Origin: Candidatus Bathyarchaeota archaeon
Lineage (GTDB): Archaea > Thermoproteota > Bathyarchaeia > Bathyarchaeales > Bathyarchaeaceae
DNA length: 49,145 bases
Assembly (NCBI GenBank): GCA_020348865.1
Contig: CP070754.1
Span: 908,347-957,491, forward strand
Reading direction: 5' to 3'
Shown: piece by piece, positions 22,076 through 29,608 of the stretch
How the letters are laid out: each line of letters starts with the position of its first letter
Numbering within the stretch: the first letter of the stretch is position 1
The notes under the pieces: model-generated
Told to the model about the DNA's origin: nothing
Databases searched by the model: none
What the model saw: only the letters and a program-made list of their open reading frames with translations
Program-made: the position numbers and the translations under genes

Positions 22076-22513
22076 ATGGCAACGAAAAAAAGGTTCGAGT
22101 TTCTCGAACACACTGGCGATGCATACATAGCCGCCTACGGCAAAACGCTGGAAGAGGCTTTTGAAAACGCTGCTTTGGCCACCTTTGAGGTTATGACTGA
22201 CGTTGATAAGGTTGAACCCAGAATTGAAGATGACGTGGAAGTAGAGGCTCACGATGAACAGGCCCTTCTCTACAACTGGTTGGAAAGATTGTTGGTGAAA
22301 TTTGACCTGACTGACAACCTATACTCCCGCTTCAAAATCCTCACAGTAGAAAGAGAAGAGAGAACCTTGAAACTCAAAGCAAAAATCTGGGGAGAACCCC
22401 TCAATCTGGAGAAGCATCCGCGAAAGGTTGGGGTAAAAGCTGTGACCTATCATCGAATGGAAATTTTGAAGAAACCAAGGACGGTAATCGTAAGGTTCAT
22501 TTTGGATATCTAG
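22076..22513 (+). CDS. Archease (RtcB activator)
   Basis: From ATG 22076 the protein has about 145 residues, the normal archease size. It begins MATKKRFEFLEHTGDAYIAA, and ALATFEVMTDVDKVEP, LLYNWLERLLVKFD and NLEKHPRKVGVKAVTYHRME are family motifs; the Asp and His of the metal-binding site are in HTGDAY and the KAVTYHRM block. Archease promotes guanylylation and multiple turnover of the RNA ligase RtcB and also protects tRNA methylation. The frame is open to ATG 22037, which would add a 13-residue acidic extension. The TATA-like CTATTAAC near 22014 would place the transcript start close to or beyond that ATG. rtcB lies 3.5 kb downstream. Confidence 0.92.
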   Translation: MATKKRFEFLEHTGDAYIAAYGKTLEEAFENAALATFEVMTDVDKVEPRIEDDVEVEAHDEQALLYNWLERLLVKFDLTDNLYSRFKILTVEREERTLKLKAKIWGEPLNLEKHPRKVGVKAVTYHRMEILKKPRTVIVRFILDI

Positions 22514-22716
22514 GATTTCCAGTGAAACAAAAGCGGGATTCATCTAGAAAGAGTTTCCAGACCATTTTTCCTCTGTCGATTTTCCCGACCGAGCAAATCC
22601 GAGAGTTTTCAACACGGGCAAGTCTTGGTGGATGTACCTTCTTCTTTCTGCGAGTTTTCCCTGTTCGTGCACATCTCTGGAAACATTAATAGTTAAATCG
22701 TCTCTCTTCTACTTAG

Positions 22717-23655
22717 GTGGAAACAGTGTACAGCGAGAGGCTAAGCAAGGGCTTATACATGATCGATCTGAACCCTGCTGGTTTCGATAGCCTTGTCGCT
22801 TCCTACGTTTTGAGAGCAAGCAAAGTAGCAATCATTGAAAGCGGACCACTAGCTTCTGTTGAGAATCTGCTGACGGGACTGGAGGAAATTGGGGTAGGAA
22901 ACGAGGAAGTCAACTACCTAGCAGTTTCACACGTCCATGTTGACCACGCTGGCGGTGCAGGTGCACTTCTGCGCCATCTGCCGAACGCAAAACTGTTAGT
23001 TCACCCTCGGGGAGCCCCACACATCGTGAACCCCAGAAAATTGTGGGCGCAAACCAAGCAGGCTCTGGGCAGAATAGCGGAAATGTATGGTGAAGTTCAA
23101 CCCGTTCCAGAGGAACGGATAATCACTGCAACAAACGAAATGAATATTGACCTGGGCGAAGGAGTTGAACTCGAGGTTCTGGATACGCCAGGACATGCTT
23201 CGCACGCATTGAGCTTCCACGAAAAAGCTACGAAAGGAATTTTCACTGGTGACGCAGCTGGAATTTACCTGAACGAATTCGACGTCCTTATGCCTACTAC
23301 TCCTGCACCATTTCATCTTGAAAAGACCTTGACTTCGCTCAGACTGCTGTTGAAAATGGCACCGCAGAAGCTGTACTATTCGCATTTTGGCGCCACATAC
23401 GACGCCATCAAGAAACTGAGAGCTTGCGTGGCTCAACTCAAATTGTGGAGTGAAACGATTCTTGGTGGGATGAGGGATAATGAAGATTTTGCGGGTATTT
23501 ATGGAAGACTCTTGGAAAAAGATGTCTCAATGAAGCAGGTAGCCGATTTCGTCGACAAACATGTGGTGCTCAATGACATGATTAGACGTGATGTTCAGGG
23601 CTTCATTGAATACTTCAAGAGATACGCTTTCGGAAATCAATATGTGCGTACTTAA
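22717..23655 (+). CDS. Metallo-beta-lactamase-fold hydrolase
   Basis: The 312-residue protein carries the binuclear metal site: SHVHVDHAGG (HxHxDH), the His in LDTPGHASHALSF, the bridging Asp in FTGDAAGIYL, and the final His in YYSHFGATYDAI. The C-terminal 90 residues are helical (KLRACVAQLKLWSETI). It belongs to the glyoxalase II/flavin-diiron-like hydrolase group; the substrate is unknown. The start is GTG 22717, and a TATA-like TTAATAGTTAAAT lies near 22686-22698. It is monocistronic and convergent with the acyl-CoA dehydrogenase gene. Confidence 0.88.
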   Translation: METVYSERLSKGLYMIDLNPAGFDSLVASYVLRASKVAIIESGPLASVENLLTGLEEIGVGNEEVNYLAVSHVHVDHAGGAGALLRHLPNAKLLVHPRGAPHIVNPRKLWAQTKQALGRIAEMYGEVQPVPEERIITATNEMNIDLGEGVELEVLDTPGHASHALSFHEKATKGIFTGDAAGIYLNEFDVLMPTTPAPFHLEKTLTSLRLLLKMAPQKLYYSHFGATYDAIKKLRACVAQLKLWSETILGGMRDNEDFAGIYGRLLEKDVSMKQVADFVDKHVVLNDMIRRDVQGFIEYFKRYAFGNQYVRT

Positions 23656-23698
23656 CTTCACATGTGCGCGAATTATTTAGTTCTGCTACGCTTAGTGG

Positions 23699-24877
23699 CT
23701 AGTAGGATTTTGGCAAGCCCAAAACATGTTCTCCGACGAACGCAAGGGCCATCTGGTGGGTTACTGGTGCTAGCCTAATCAGGTTTATTTCTCTCCACCA
23801 GCGTTCTACATCATATTCTACGGCATAGCCGTAGCCACCAAGAGTCTGCATGGCATGATAGACGGCTTGAATACCAGCTTCAACTGCTGCAATCTTGGCC
23901 ATGTTGGCCTCAGCACCGCAAGGTTGTTCCTCACCATAACGCCACGCTGCCTTATAGTTGAGCAACCGAGCAGCCTCAATCTTTGCTTTTGCCTCTGCGA
24001 GGGGAAACTGAATGGCTTGATGAGAACCAATAGGGGTTCCAAAGACATTCCTCTGTTTTGCATGCTCCACAGCCTTTCTGATTGCTAGAATCCCAATCCC
24101 CCCAGCAGCCGCGGAGAAGGACATTCTTTCAGGATTCAGAGTGTCCAATATATGATACCATCCTTTGTCCTTTTCACCTAGCATGTTTTCCTTGGGAACC
24201 TTGAGATTGTTGATATAGATATCACAAGTCTTGGAGTAGTTGATCCCATGTTTTTCTATAGGGTTGACCTCGATTGCCGGATTGGGTAGATCTACGAGGA
24301 ACAGGCTCAAACCCAAGGTTCTCATCGAAGCCTTTTCCAAAGGAGTTGTTCTTGTTACAAGAACCATTCCCTTGGCCCTGTCTGCACCTGAAATGAAAGT
24401 TTTCTGTCCGTTGATTACGTATTCGCCACCCTCCTCCACAGCTGACGTCTTCGTGTTCAAAGTATTCGAACCGGCATCCGGCTCAGTCAGGGCCAGGCAA
24501 AATTCCATACCTTTGACGATTTTTGGTAAGTACCTCTCTTTCTGTTTCTCATCTCCATGTTTCAATATGGACAGGCCCCCAAAAACAGAGGTTAAACACA
24601 GAAACCATGTTCCAGCCAATCCACAACTCTCAGAGGTTAAGGTTTCCATGGCGAGAATCATCTCAAGCATTTTCATGTCACCTCCACCGTAAGATTCCGG
24701 AATAATTATACCCACAAATCCAGCGCCGACCAAGGCTTTCCAAAAGTTCTCGGGGAAAGTGTGTTTCCTGTCTTTTTCCCGCCAATATTCCGGACCGAAA
24801 TCTTGAGCTATTTCTGAGGCTGCTTGAACTATCATTTTCTGCTCGACGTTCAGCTGAAAATCCAGAATTTCCACCAA
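23699..24877 (-). CDS. Acyl-CoA dehydrogenase family protein
   Basis: The 392-residue flavoprotein has the three-domain ACAD layout: N-terminal helices (FVGIIIPESYGGGDMK), the beta domain with LALTEPDAGSNTLNTKT and INGQKTFISGADRAKG, and the helical C-terminal domain (QRNVFGTPIGSHQAIQFPLA, MQTLGGYGYAVEYDVERWWRE). It oxidises an acyl-CoA at C2-C3 with FAD. The usual IYEGT base motif near the C-terminus is replaced by LIRLAPVTHQ. A Glu in LNPERMSFSAA aligns with the isovaleryl-CoA dehydrogenase base position, so a branched-chain-type site is possible. No electron-transfer flavoprotein gene is nearby. Confidence 0.9.
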   Translation of the reverse strand: MVEILDFQLNVEQKMIVQAASEIAQDFGPEYWREKDRKHTFPENFWKALVGAGFVGIIIPESYGGGDMKMLEMILAMETLTSESCGLAGTWFLCLTSVFGGLSILKHGDEKQKERYLPKIVKGMEFCLALTEPDAGSNTLNTKTSAVEEGGEYVINGQKTFISGADRAKGMVLVTRTTPLEKASMRTLGLSLFLVDLPNPAIEVNPIEKHGINYSKTCDIYINNLKVPKENMLGEKDKGWYHILDTLNPERMSFSAAAGGIGILAIRKAVEHAKQRNVFGTPIGSHQAIQFPLAEAKAKIEAARLLNYKAAWRYGEEQPCGAEANMAKIAAVEAGIQAVYHAMQTLGGYGYAVEYDVERWWREINLIRLAPVTHQMALAFVGEHVLGLPKSY

Positions 24878-24980
24878 CCCGATTTTTGTTGAAGGTAATA
24901 GTACTTTTCACGGATGGAATATATTCTTTGTGTGCACGCAGAGGATAATCCTGCATCTACGCAAATGCACCGCGGATTCT

Positions 24981-25796
24981 TCAGAAGCAGAATTCGCACC
25001 TGACGCCATGTTGATCACACAATTTGATGATTCGCAGTTTCACTTTTTCGAAGTAGTCGTTTCTTGACCAGAAAATTCGCTTATACTCTTGTGTCAACTT
25101 CGGATAGTACTGATTCAGAAAGTTGACGACAGAAGGCCATACGCCCCAACGCAGGTTGAGGCGGTCTACCAAGACGTGGTTCACTTTTACTCGAGCAAGA
25201 CTATGAATCAGAGAGTGGAGACTTTGATTGTCATCTGTGATGTGTGGCAAAATGGGTCCTAGGAAGGCGTAAGTCGTTATTTCTCGGTCGTGAAGCTCTT
25301 CTAGAGCTGCCAATCGTTCTTCCACTGGAGATGAACAAGGCTCGGACTTCTTAATGACCTCGTCGTCAGTTGAGGTGATGGTGAAGCCTACATCACACTC
25401 GGGGAACTCGGCAAGCAAGTCGATATCCCTCAGAACAAGCGATGACTTGGTTTGGATGGTTATGGGAAACTGATGTGCCAAAAGCTCTTGTAGACAGCTC
25501 ATGGTCAACTCATATTTCTTCTCCAGAGGTTGATAGGGATCAGTGACCGAGCTCAGATATGTAAGTCCCTTAGTCTTCCTAGGAAGCTCGAGAGCCAAAA
25601 CCTGAGCGGCGTTTGCCTTCATGTCGACGAATTCGCCCCACGCCTCTGGGTGACCTGTGAAGCGCTTCATGAACCGTGCATAGCAATAGACGCATTTGTG
25701 CTCACACCCTATGTACGGGTTGACTGCATAGGTGATGTTGGGAATGCTAGATCGACATAGGATTGACTTGGACATGACTTGTCTGGCTGCTACCAT
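24981..25796 (-). CDS. SPL-family radical SAM protein
   Basis: The 271-residue protein has the radical SAM motif GCEHKCVYCYARFM preceded by TYAVNPYIG. Later blocks are LTYLSSVTDPYQPLEKKY, ITIQTKSSLVLRDIDLL and VGFTITSTDDEVIKKSEP, typical of the spore-photoproduct-lyase-like/Rv2578c group. It is probably an iron-sulfur enzyme cleaving SAM to a 5'-deoxyadenosyl radical. The substrate is unknown, and true thymine-dimer repair is not implied because the length and C-terminus differ from SplB. The C-terminus ends RCEFCF. It is divergent from rtcB across about 170 bp. Confidence 0.85.
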   Translation of the reverse strand: MVAARQVMSKSILCRSSIPNITYAVNPYIGCEHKCVYCYARFMKRFTGHPEAWGEFVDMKANAAQVLALELPRKTKGLTYLSSVTDPYQPLEKKYELTMSCLQELLAHQFPITIQTKSSLVLRDIDLLAEFPECDVGFTITSTDDEVIKKSEPCSSPVEERLAALEELHDREITTYAFLGPILPHITDDNQSLHSLIHSLARVKVNHVLVDRLNLRWGVWPSVVNFLNQYYPKLTQEYKRIFWSRNDYFEKVKLRIIKLCDQHGVRCEFCF

Positions 25797-25926
25797 GTGC
25801 TCTTTCTTCCATTTCTTCCTTCAAATCTGACCTTTCTTTGCTGAGTATTCATTCTTCGGGGTGTTTATTTCTGTTGCATCCCAAGTGATTCGCTGATAGA
25901 AATCTTTGGCGTAGACATCGAAATTG

Positions 25927-25935
25927 TTTATATAT
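25927..25935 (+). promoter_or_regulatory. TATA box of rtcB
   Basis: TTTATATAT lies 35 nt before ATG 25970. The predicted transcript start near 25955 lies downstream of the alternative TTG at 25940, which makes the ATG the likely start. GGTGG (25961-25965) is the ribosome binding site. Confidence 0.6.
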
Positions 25936-25969
25936 TTACTTGGAAGTCTCTTTCATTGAAGGTGGTTTG

Positions 25970-27454
25970 ATGAGTAGGGGAAAGAGGTTCCGTAGACCTC
26001 CCGTAAATGTCCCGCTTGAACGAATCGACGAACATACGTGGCGGATACCTCAGAAACACAAACCCAGTATGCGAGTCCCAGGCATTGTCTTCGCCGATGA
26101 GGACTTGCTTCAAAAGATGAAAACGGATCGAACCCTTGAACAGTGTGTCAACGTAACCCACTTGCCAGGCATCTACAAACACGCCATCACTCTGCCTGAC
26201 GGTCACGAAGGTTACGGGTTCCCCATTGGCGGCGTTGCAGCTACCGACTTCGAAGAAGGTGTAATCAGTCCGGGGGGTGTGGGGTACGATATTAACTGTG
26301 GTGTCCGTCTGTTAGTCTCAAACTTCTCTGAAGAGGAGATTCGTCCCGACCTCGCTGAACTCACAAACGCCATGTTCACCAATGTTCCATGTGGACTTGG
26401 CAGTCGCCGAAAAGATTTTCGGCTAACCCCACGTGAACTTGATCGACTGATAACAGAGGGTGTGCCATGGGTTGTAGACCAGGGATTGGGCTGGCCTGAA
26501 GACGTTAAACATTGCGAGGAAAGTGGATGCATGAGAGTCGCCAATCCAGACAAAGTCTCAGCTACCGCCAAGAGAAGAGGGCTAACTCAAGTGGGCACTT
26601 TGGGTTCGGGAAACCACTTCCTCGAAGTTCAGAAAGTCGACAAAATCTACAATCCCCGCGTCGCCAAAACTTTCGGTGTCACTCAAATGGAACAGGTGGT
26701 CGCTATGATTCACTGCGGCTCACGAGGATTTGGGCATCAGGTATGCTCAGACTACCTGCGTGTCATGGAACATGCCGTCCACAAATACAACATCACTTTG
26801 CCAGATCGCGAACTGGCCTGTGCGCCTGGCACCAGTGACGAGGCTGAAGACTACCATCAAGCCATGGGGTGTGCTGTCAACTACGCGTTCAGTAATCGAC
26901 AGGCAATTACGCATTGGGTACGGCAGAGCTTCGAACAAGTGTTCAAAAAACCTGCAGAAGAGATTGGCTTGCATTTACTCTATGACGTAGCTCACAACAT
27001 CGCAAAAGTTGAAGAACATAAGGTTGACAAGCATCGTAGAAAGGTCTGGATTCACCGGAAAGGCGCAACGAGGTCATTTGGACCTGGGCGAATAGAAGTC
27101 CCTGCAGACTACCGAGATGTTGGACAGCCTGTACTAATCCCTGGAAGCATGGGAACCAGCTCGTATTTGATGGTTGGTACCCCAAAAGCCATGGAGGTTT
27201 CGTTTGGATCCACAGCCCATGGGGCTGGCCGTATGATGAGCCGGACAGCTGCCAAGAGAAGATTCTGGGGAGGAGACGTGAAACGGGTTATGGAACAACG
27301 TGGAATCGCGGTTAGAGCTGCCAGTTCAGTTGTTCTAGCCGAGGAAGCTGACCCAGCTTACAAGGACGTTGACAGAGTGGCGAAAGTTAGCGACAAAGTC
27401 GGAATCGCAACACGTGTGGCCCGCTTAGTTCCCATAGCAGTCGTCAAGGGGTAG
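25970..27454 (+). CDS. rtcB: tRNA-splicing RNA ligase RtcB
   Basis: From ATG 25970 (MSRGKRFRRPP) the enzyme has about 494 residues, the standard archaeal length without intein. It joins 2',3'-cyclic-phosphate and 5'-OH ends of tRNA exons using GTP and Mn2+. Active-site motifs are GVGYDINCGVR (Asp and Cys metal ligands), LGSGNHFLEV, IHCGSRGFGHQV, YDVAHNIAKVEEH, HRKGATRSFGPG, PGSMGTSSYL, and SFGSTAHGAGRMMSR with the His that becomes guanylylated. An upstream TTG at 25940 is in frame but precedes the predicted transcript start. The partner archease is 3.5 kb upstream, and both apparent intron-bearing tRNAs of the window need this activity. Confidence 0.97.
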   Translation: MSRGKRFRRPPVNVPLERIDEHTWRIPQKHKPSMRVPGIVFADEDLLQKMKTDRTLEQCVNVTHLPGIYKHAITLPDGHEGYGFPIGGVAATDFEEGVISPGGVGYDINCGVRLLVSNFSEEEIRPDLAELTNAMFTNVPCGLGSRRKDFRLTPRELDRLITEGVPWVVDQGLGWPEDVKHCEESGCMRVANPDKVSATAKRRGLTQVGTLGSGNHFLEVQKVDKIYNPRVAKTFGVTQMEQVVAMIHCGSRGFGHQVCSDYLRVMEHAVHKYNITLPDRELACAPGTSDEAEDYHQAMGCAVNYAFSNRQAITHWVRQSFEQVFKKPAEEIGLHLLYDVAHNIAKVEEHKVDKHRRKVWIHRKGATRSFGPGRIEVPADYRDVGQPVLIPGSMGTSSYLMVGTPKAMEVSFGSTAHGAGRMMSRTAAKRRFWGGDVKRVMEQRGIAVRAASSVVLAEEADPAYKDVDRVAKVSDKVGIATRVARLVPIAVVKG

Positions 27455-27636
27455 ATTGTTCTGGTCATTCACTGTACACATGGGTTCTCTGCACAAGGGT
27501 AAGAGCACAATTTGCTTGCAGGCAAAGAATTGAGGTGAACATTTGCATTACCTTCCTCGCCTGAAGTCATTCCAAAAAATGTAACGCTAGTAGGAGATTT
27601 CGTGGGTCTCCCGGCAGTGAAGACTCTTGATGAAAG

Positions 27637-27645
27637 TTTTTATAC
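27637..27645 (+). promoter_or_regulatory. TATA box of the SPFH operon
   Basis: TTTTATACA preceded by GAAAG lies about 45 nt before the TTG start at 27686. GGAGG at 27671-27675 supports that start. Confidence 0.5.
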
Positions 27646-27685
27646 ACACTTCGATTAGAACTATGCAGATTGGAGGCAGATTGAT

Positions 27686-28222
27686 TTGGGCGGGAAAAAA
27701 GAGCTCCTCGAGAAGGCCAAAGGAGAACGAACGCTTTTTGAGAGAATTCTAGGAGAGCTTCCGGGCTTCAGAGGGTACAAGGAGAAGGAGTTACGAAGAG
27801 AAACTGACAAGCTGATTCGGAATCACATATACCGAAAATTATCAGAAGCGAGAAAAGACGCTAAAGAGATTTTTCAGAAACTTTCGAATCAACGCCTTCA
27901 TGAAGTGTTGACGGAAATGGATCGGCTTGTAATGATATTTGACAGGGTAACGGAGAAAATAAACCATGCATCGTATGGTTATGCAGGTTTCTTTAATGTG
28001 CTGAAGGTTCAAGAAGAGAAACTCGACGAAATGATCGCCTTTGACAATGAACTCGTCGGACAGGCACAAAGAGTCCTTGATGATACTTCTGTGTTCAAGG
28101 GGGAAGTTGTGAAACGTGAATTCAAAGGAACAAGAAAGCATATTGAAGAACTTCGTGAGTTGCTAGAGTTGTTGGAGGAGAAGTTTGATGAACGCGGGGA
28201 GACAATATTGGGGGTGAAATGA
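27686..28222 (+). CDS. Helical coiled-coil protein of the SPFH operon
   Basis: The 178-residue protein starts at TTG 27686, with GGAGG 10 nt upstream, and is almost wholly alpha-helical (TLFERILGELPGFRGYKEKE, ETDKLIRNHIYRKLSEARKD, RKHIEELRELLELLEEKFDE). The segment ASYGYAGFFNVLKVQEEKLD separates two long helical parts. It resembles small helical proteins that accompany SPFH/virion-core-like genes, but I cannot name the family. The stop and the next ATG are separated by 1 nt, so translation is coupled. It probably binds or regulates the SPFH protein. Confidence 0.7.
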   Translation: MGGKKELLEKAKGERTLFERILGELPGFRGYKEKELRRETDKLIRNHIYRKLSEARKDAKEIFQKLSNQRLHEVLTEMDRLVMIFDRVTEKINHASYGYAGFFNVLKVQEEKLDEMIAFDNELVGQAQRVLDDTSVFKGEVVKREFKGTRKHIEELRELLELLEEKFDERGETILGVK

Positions 28223-28223
28223 A

Positions 28224-29189
28224 ATGCCTCAAGTTATTCAATGGAAGAATCCAGGATCAGAAGACATTGTGTGGAAGTACTCTGTTGAAGATATCACTTG
28301 GGGTGCACAACTCATCGTCCGTGAGTTCGAGGTTGCTGTCTTCTTCAGGGATGGAAAGGCGTATGATACGTTTGGTCCAGGAAGACATACTATTACTACT
28401 TTGAACGTGCCGTTATTAACTGGTATACTCAGGAGGATAACAGGGTTTGGAGAGACCCCGTTCAAAGCCATGGTGATTTTTGTCTCGACACGTGCAGTTG
28501 CTGGCAAATACGGAACACGGGCGCAGACAACTGAATTGGCGCCCCTCCAAGTTCACGGTTCTTTCTGGTTTAAGGTGGAGGACCCGCAACTCTTTGTCAA
28601 CGAAGTTGTCGGCGGACAAAACGCTTACACCACAAGCGACGTGAATAACTATCTTCGTGGCTTCCTCAATGAGAAAATCATTGATGAGCTATCAAGATAT
28701 GACCTGCTCACAGTTTTCACTAAACTGGATGAAACCTCCATTGCTGCGAAAACCACTATTCTGGACGCTTTCAGAAGGATAGGACTCGATCTCACAGACC
28801 TTCGCTTTGAAGGTATAGACACCACACCCGAATATCGTGAACGACTCTTCTGGCTCAGAACTGGACGAGCGGCTCCAGAAGAGGTGCTCCGAATGGAAAC
28901 GGTCAAGGAGGCTGCTAAAGAACTGGGAAAATCTTCAGGAGCAGGATTAGGAACAGGAATGGTTCTCATACCTCAGATAATGACGCCAACTGGAGCAGCT
29001 TCTGCACCTGCTGCAGCACTACTCATATGTCCAAAATGCAACGGAAAGATACCTGCCACGTCAAAATTCTGTCCAGACTGCGGGCGGAAGATCGCATCCC
29101 CACCAGCAGAAACGAAAGATTGCCCAAAATGCGGACACCCGGTTCTGGTTACGGCGAAATTCTGTCCGGAATGCGGCAAGAAACTCTGA
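28224..29189 (+). CDS. SPFH-domain protein with two C-terminal zinc ribbons
   Basis: The 321-residue protein starts PQVIQWKNPGSEDIVWKY, the signature of the YdjI/virion-core-like SPFH subgroup. The SPFH domain covers about residues 25-215 (LIVREFEVAVFFRDGKAYDT, FGPGRHTITTLNVPLL, PLQVHGSFWFKVEDPQLF). A Gly/Ala-rich linker follows. Two zinc ribbons end the chain (CPKCNGKIPATSKFCPDCG and CPKCGHPVLVTAKFCPECG). SPFH proteins oligomerise at membranes as scaffolds; this subgroup lacks a transmembrane segment, and the zinc ribbons probably bind partners. It is the middle gene of a tight three-gene cluster with a helical and a membrane protein. Confidence 0.88.
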   Translation: MPQVIQWKNPGSEDIVWKYSVEDITWGAQLIVREFEVAVFFRDGKAYDTFGPGRHTITTLNVPLLTGILRRITGFGETPFKAMVIFVSTRAVAGKYGTRAQTTELAPLQVHGSFWFKVEDPQLFVNEVVGGQNAYTTSDVNNYLRGFLNEKIIDELSRYDLLTVFTKLDETSIAAKTTILDAFRRIGLDLTDLRFEGIDTTPEYRERLFWLRTGRAAPEEVLRMETVKEAAKELGKSSGAGLGTGMVLIPQIMTPTGAASAPAAALLICPKCNGKIPATSKFCPDCGRKIASPPAETKDCPKCGHPVLVTAKFCPECGKKL

Positions 29190-29208
29190 TGAGAATCGGA
29201 GGGCGCGC

Positions 29209-29565
29209 ATGGGAAAACTGTCGTTGACTCTTCTTTCCATTGGTATATTCGTAATCATAATTGCGATTTGCTTGACCGCCCTTGTTTTTCAGTTTATTAA
29301 CATAGATGAAATCATCCCTGTGATTCTCACTTTCTATGGCGTATGGATGGTAGTAGCTGCAGGAATTAGAGCTAAGAACCCAGAGAAATATGTACGTGGA
29401 GCATTCAGCATATTTGCTTGGGGAATTCTGTTCATGGCGATTGGTGGCTCTTGGTACCTCTACGCTCTAAACCCCGATAAGAACCTCATGCTCTCAGTCA
29501 CCCTATTCGTGGGGGTCTTCGGAATGCTAATAATGGCTGCAGCGCTCAGGTCATGGCGAAGATGA
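29209..29565 (+). CDS. Four-helix membrane protein of the SPFH operon
   Basis: The 118-residue protein has about four hydrophobic helices (LLSIGIFVIIIAICLTALVF, IIPVILTFYGVWMVVAAGI, FSIFAWGILFMAIGGSWYL, LMLSVTLFVGVFGMLIMAAA) and short loops. The ATG follows GGAG (29198-29201) of the same transcript, 19 nt after the SPFH stop. No family is recognised. Position suggests it could anchor the SPFH protein to the membrane; this is inference from gene order only. Confidence 0.7.
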   Translation: MGKLSLTLLSIGIFVIIIAICLTALVFQFINIDEIIPVILTFYGVWMVVAAGIRAKNPEKYVRGAFSIFAWGILFMAIGGSWYLYALNPDKNLMLSVTLFVGVFGMLIMAAALRSWRR

Positions 29566-29601
29566 CAAAGGCCCCCTTCACAAAAGAATCTACGTCTAGC
29601 C

Positions 29602-29608
29602 TTTTTTT
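29602..29608 (+). terminator. T-run terminator of the SPFH operon
   Basis: Seven T lie 36 nt after the last gene's stop and overlap the convergent lysS stop codon. Confidence 0.45.
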
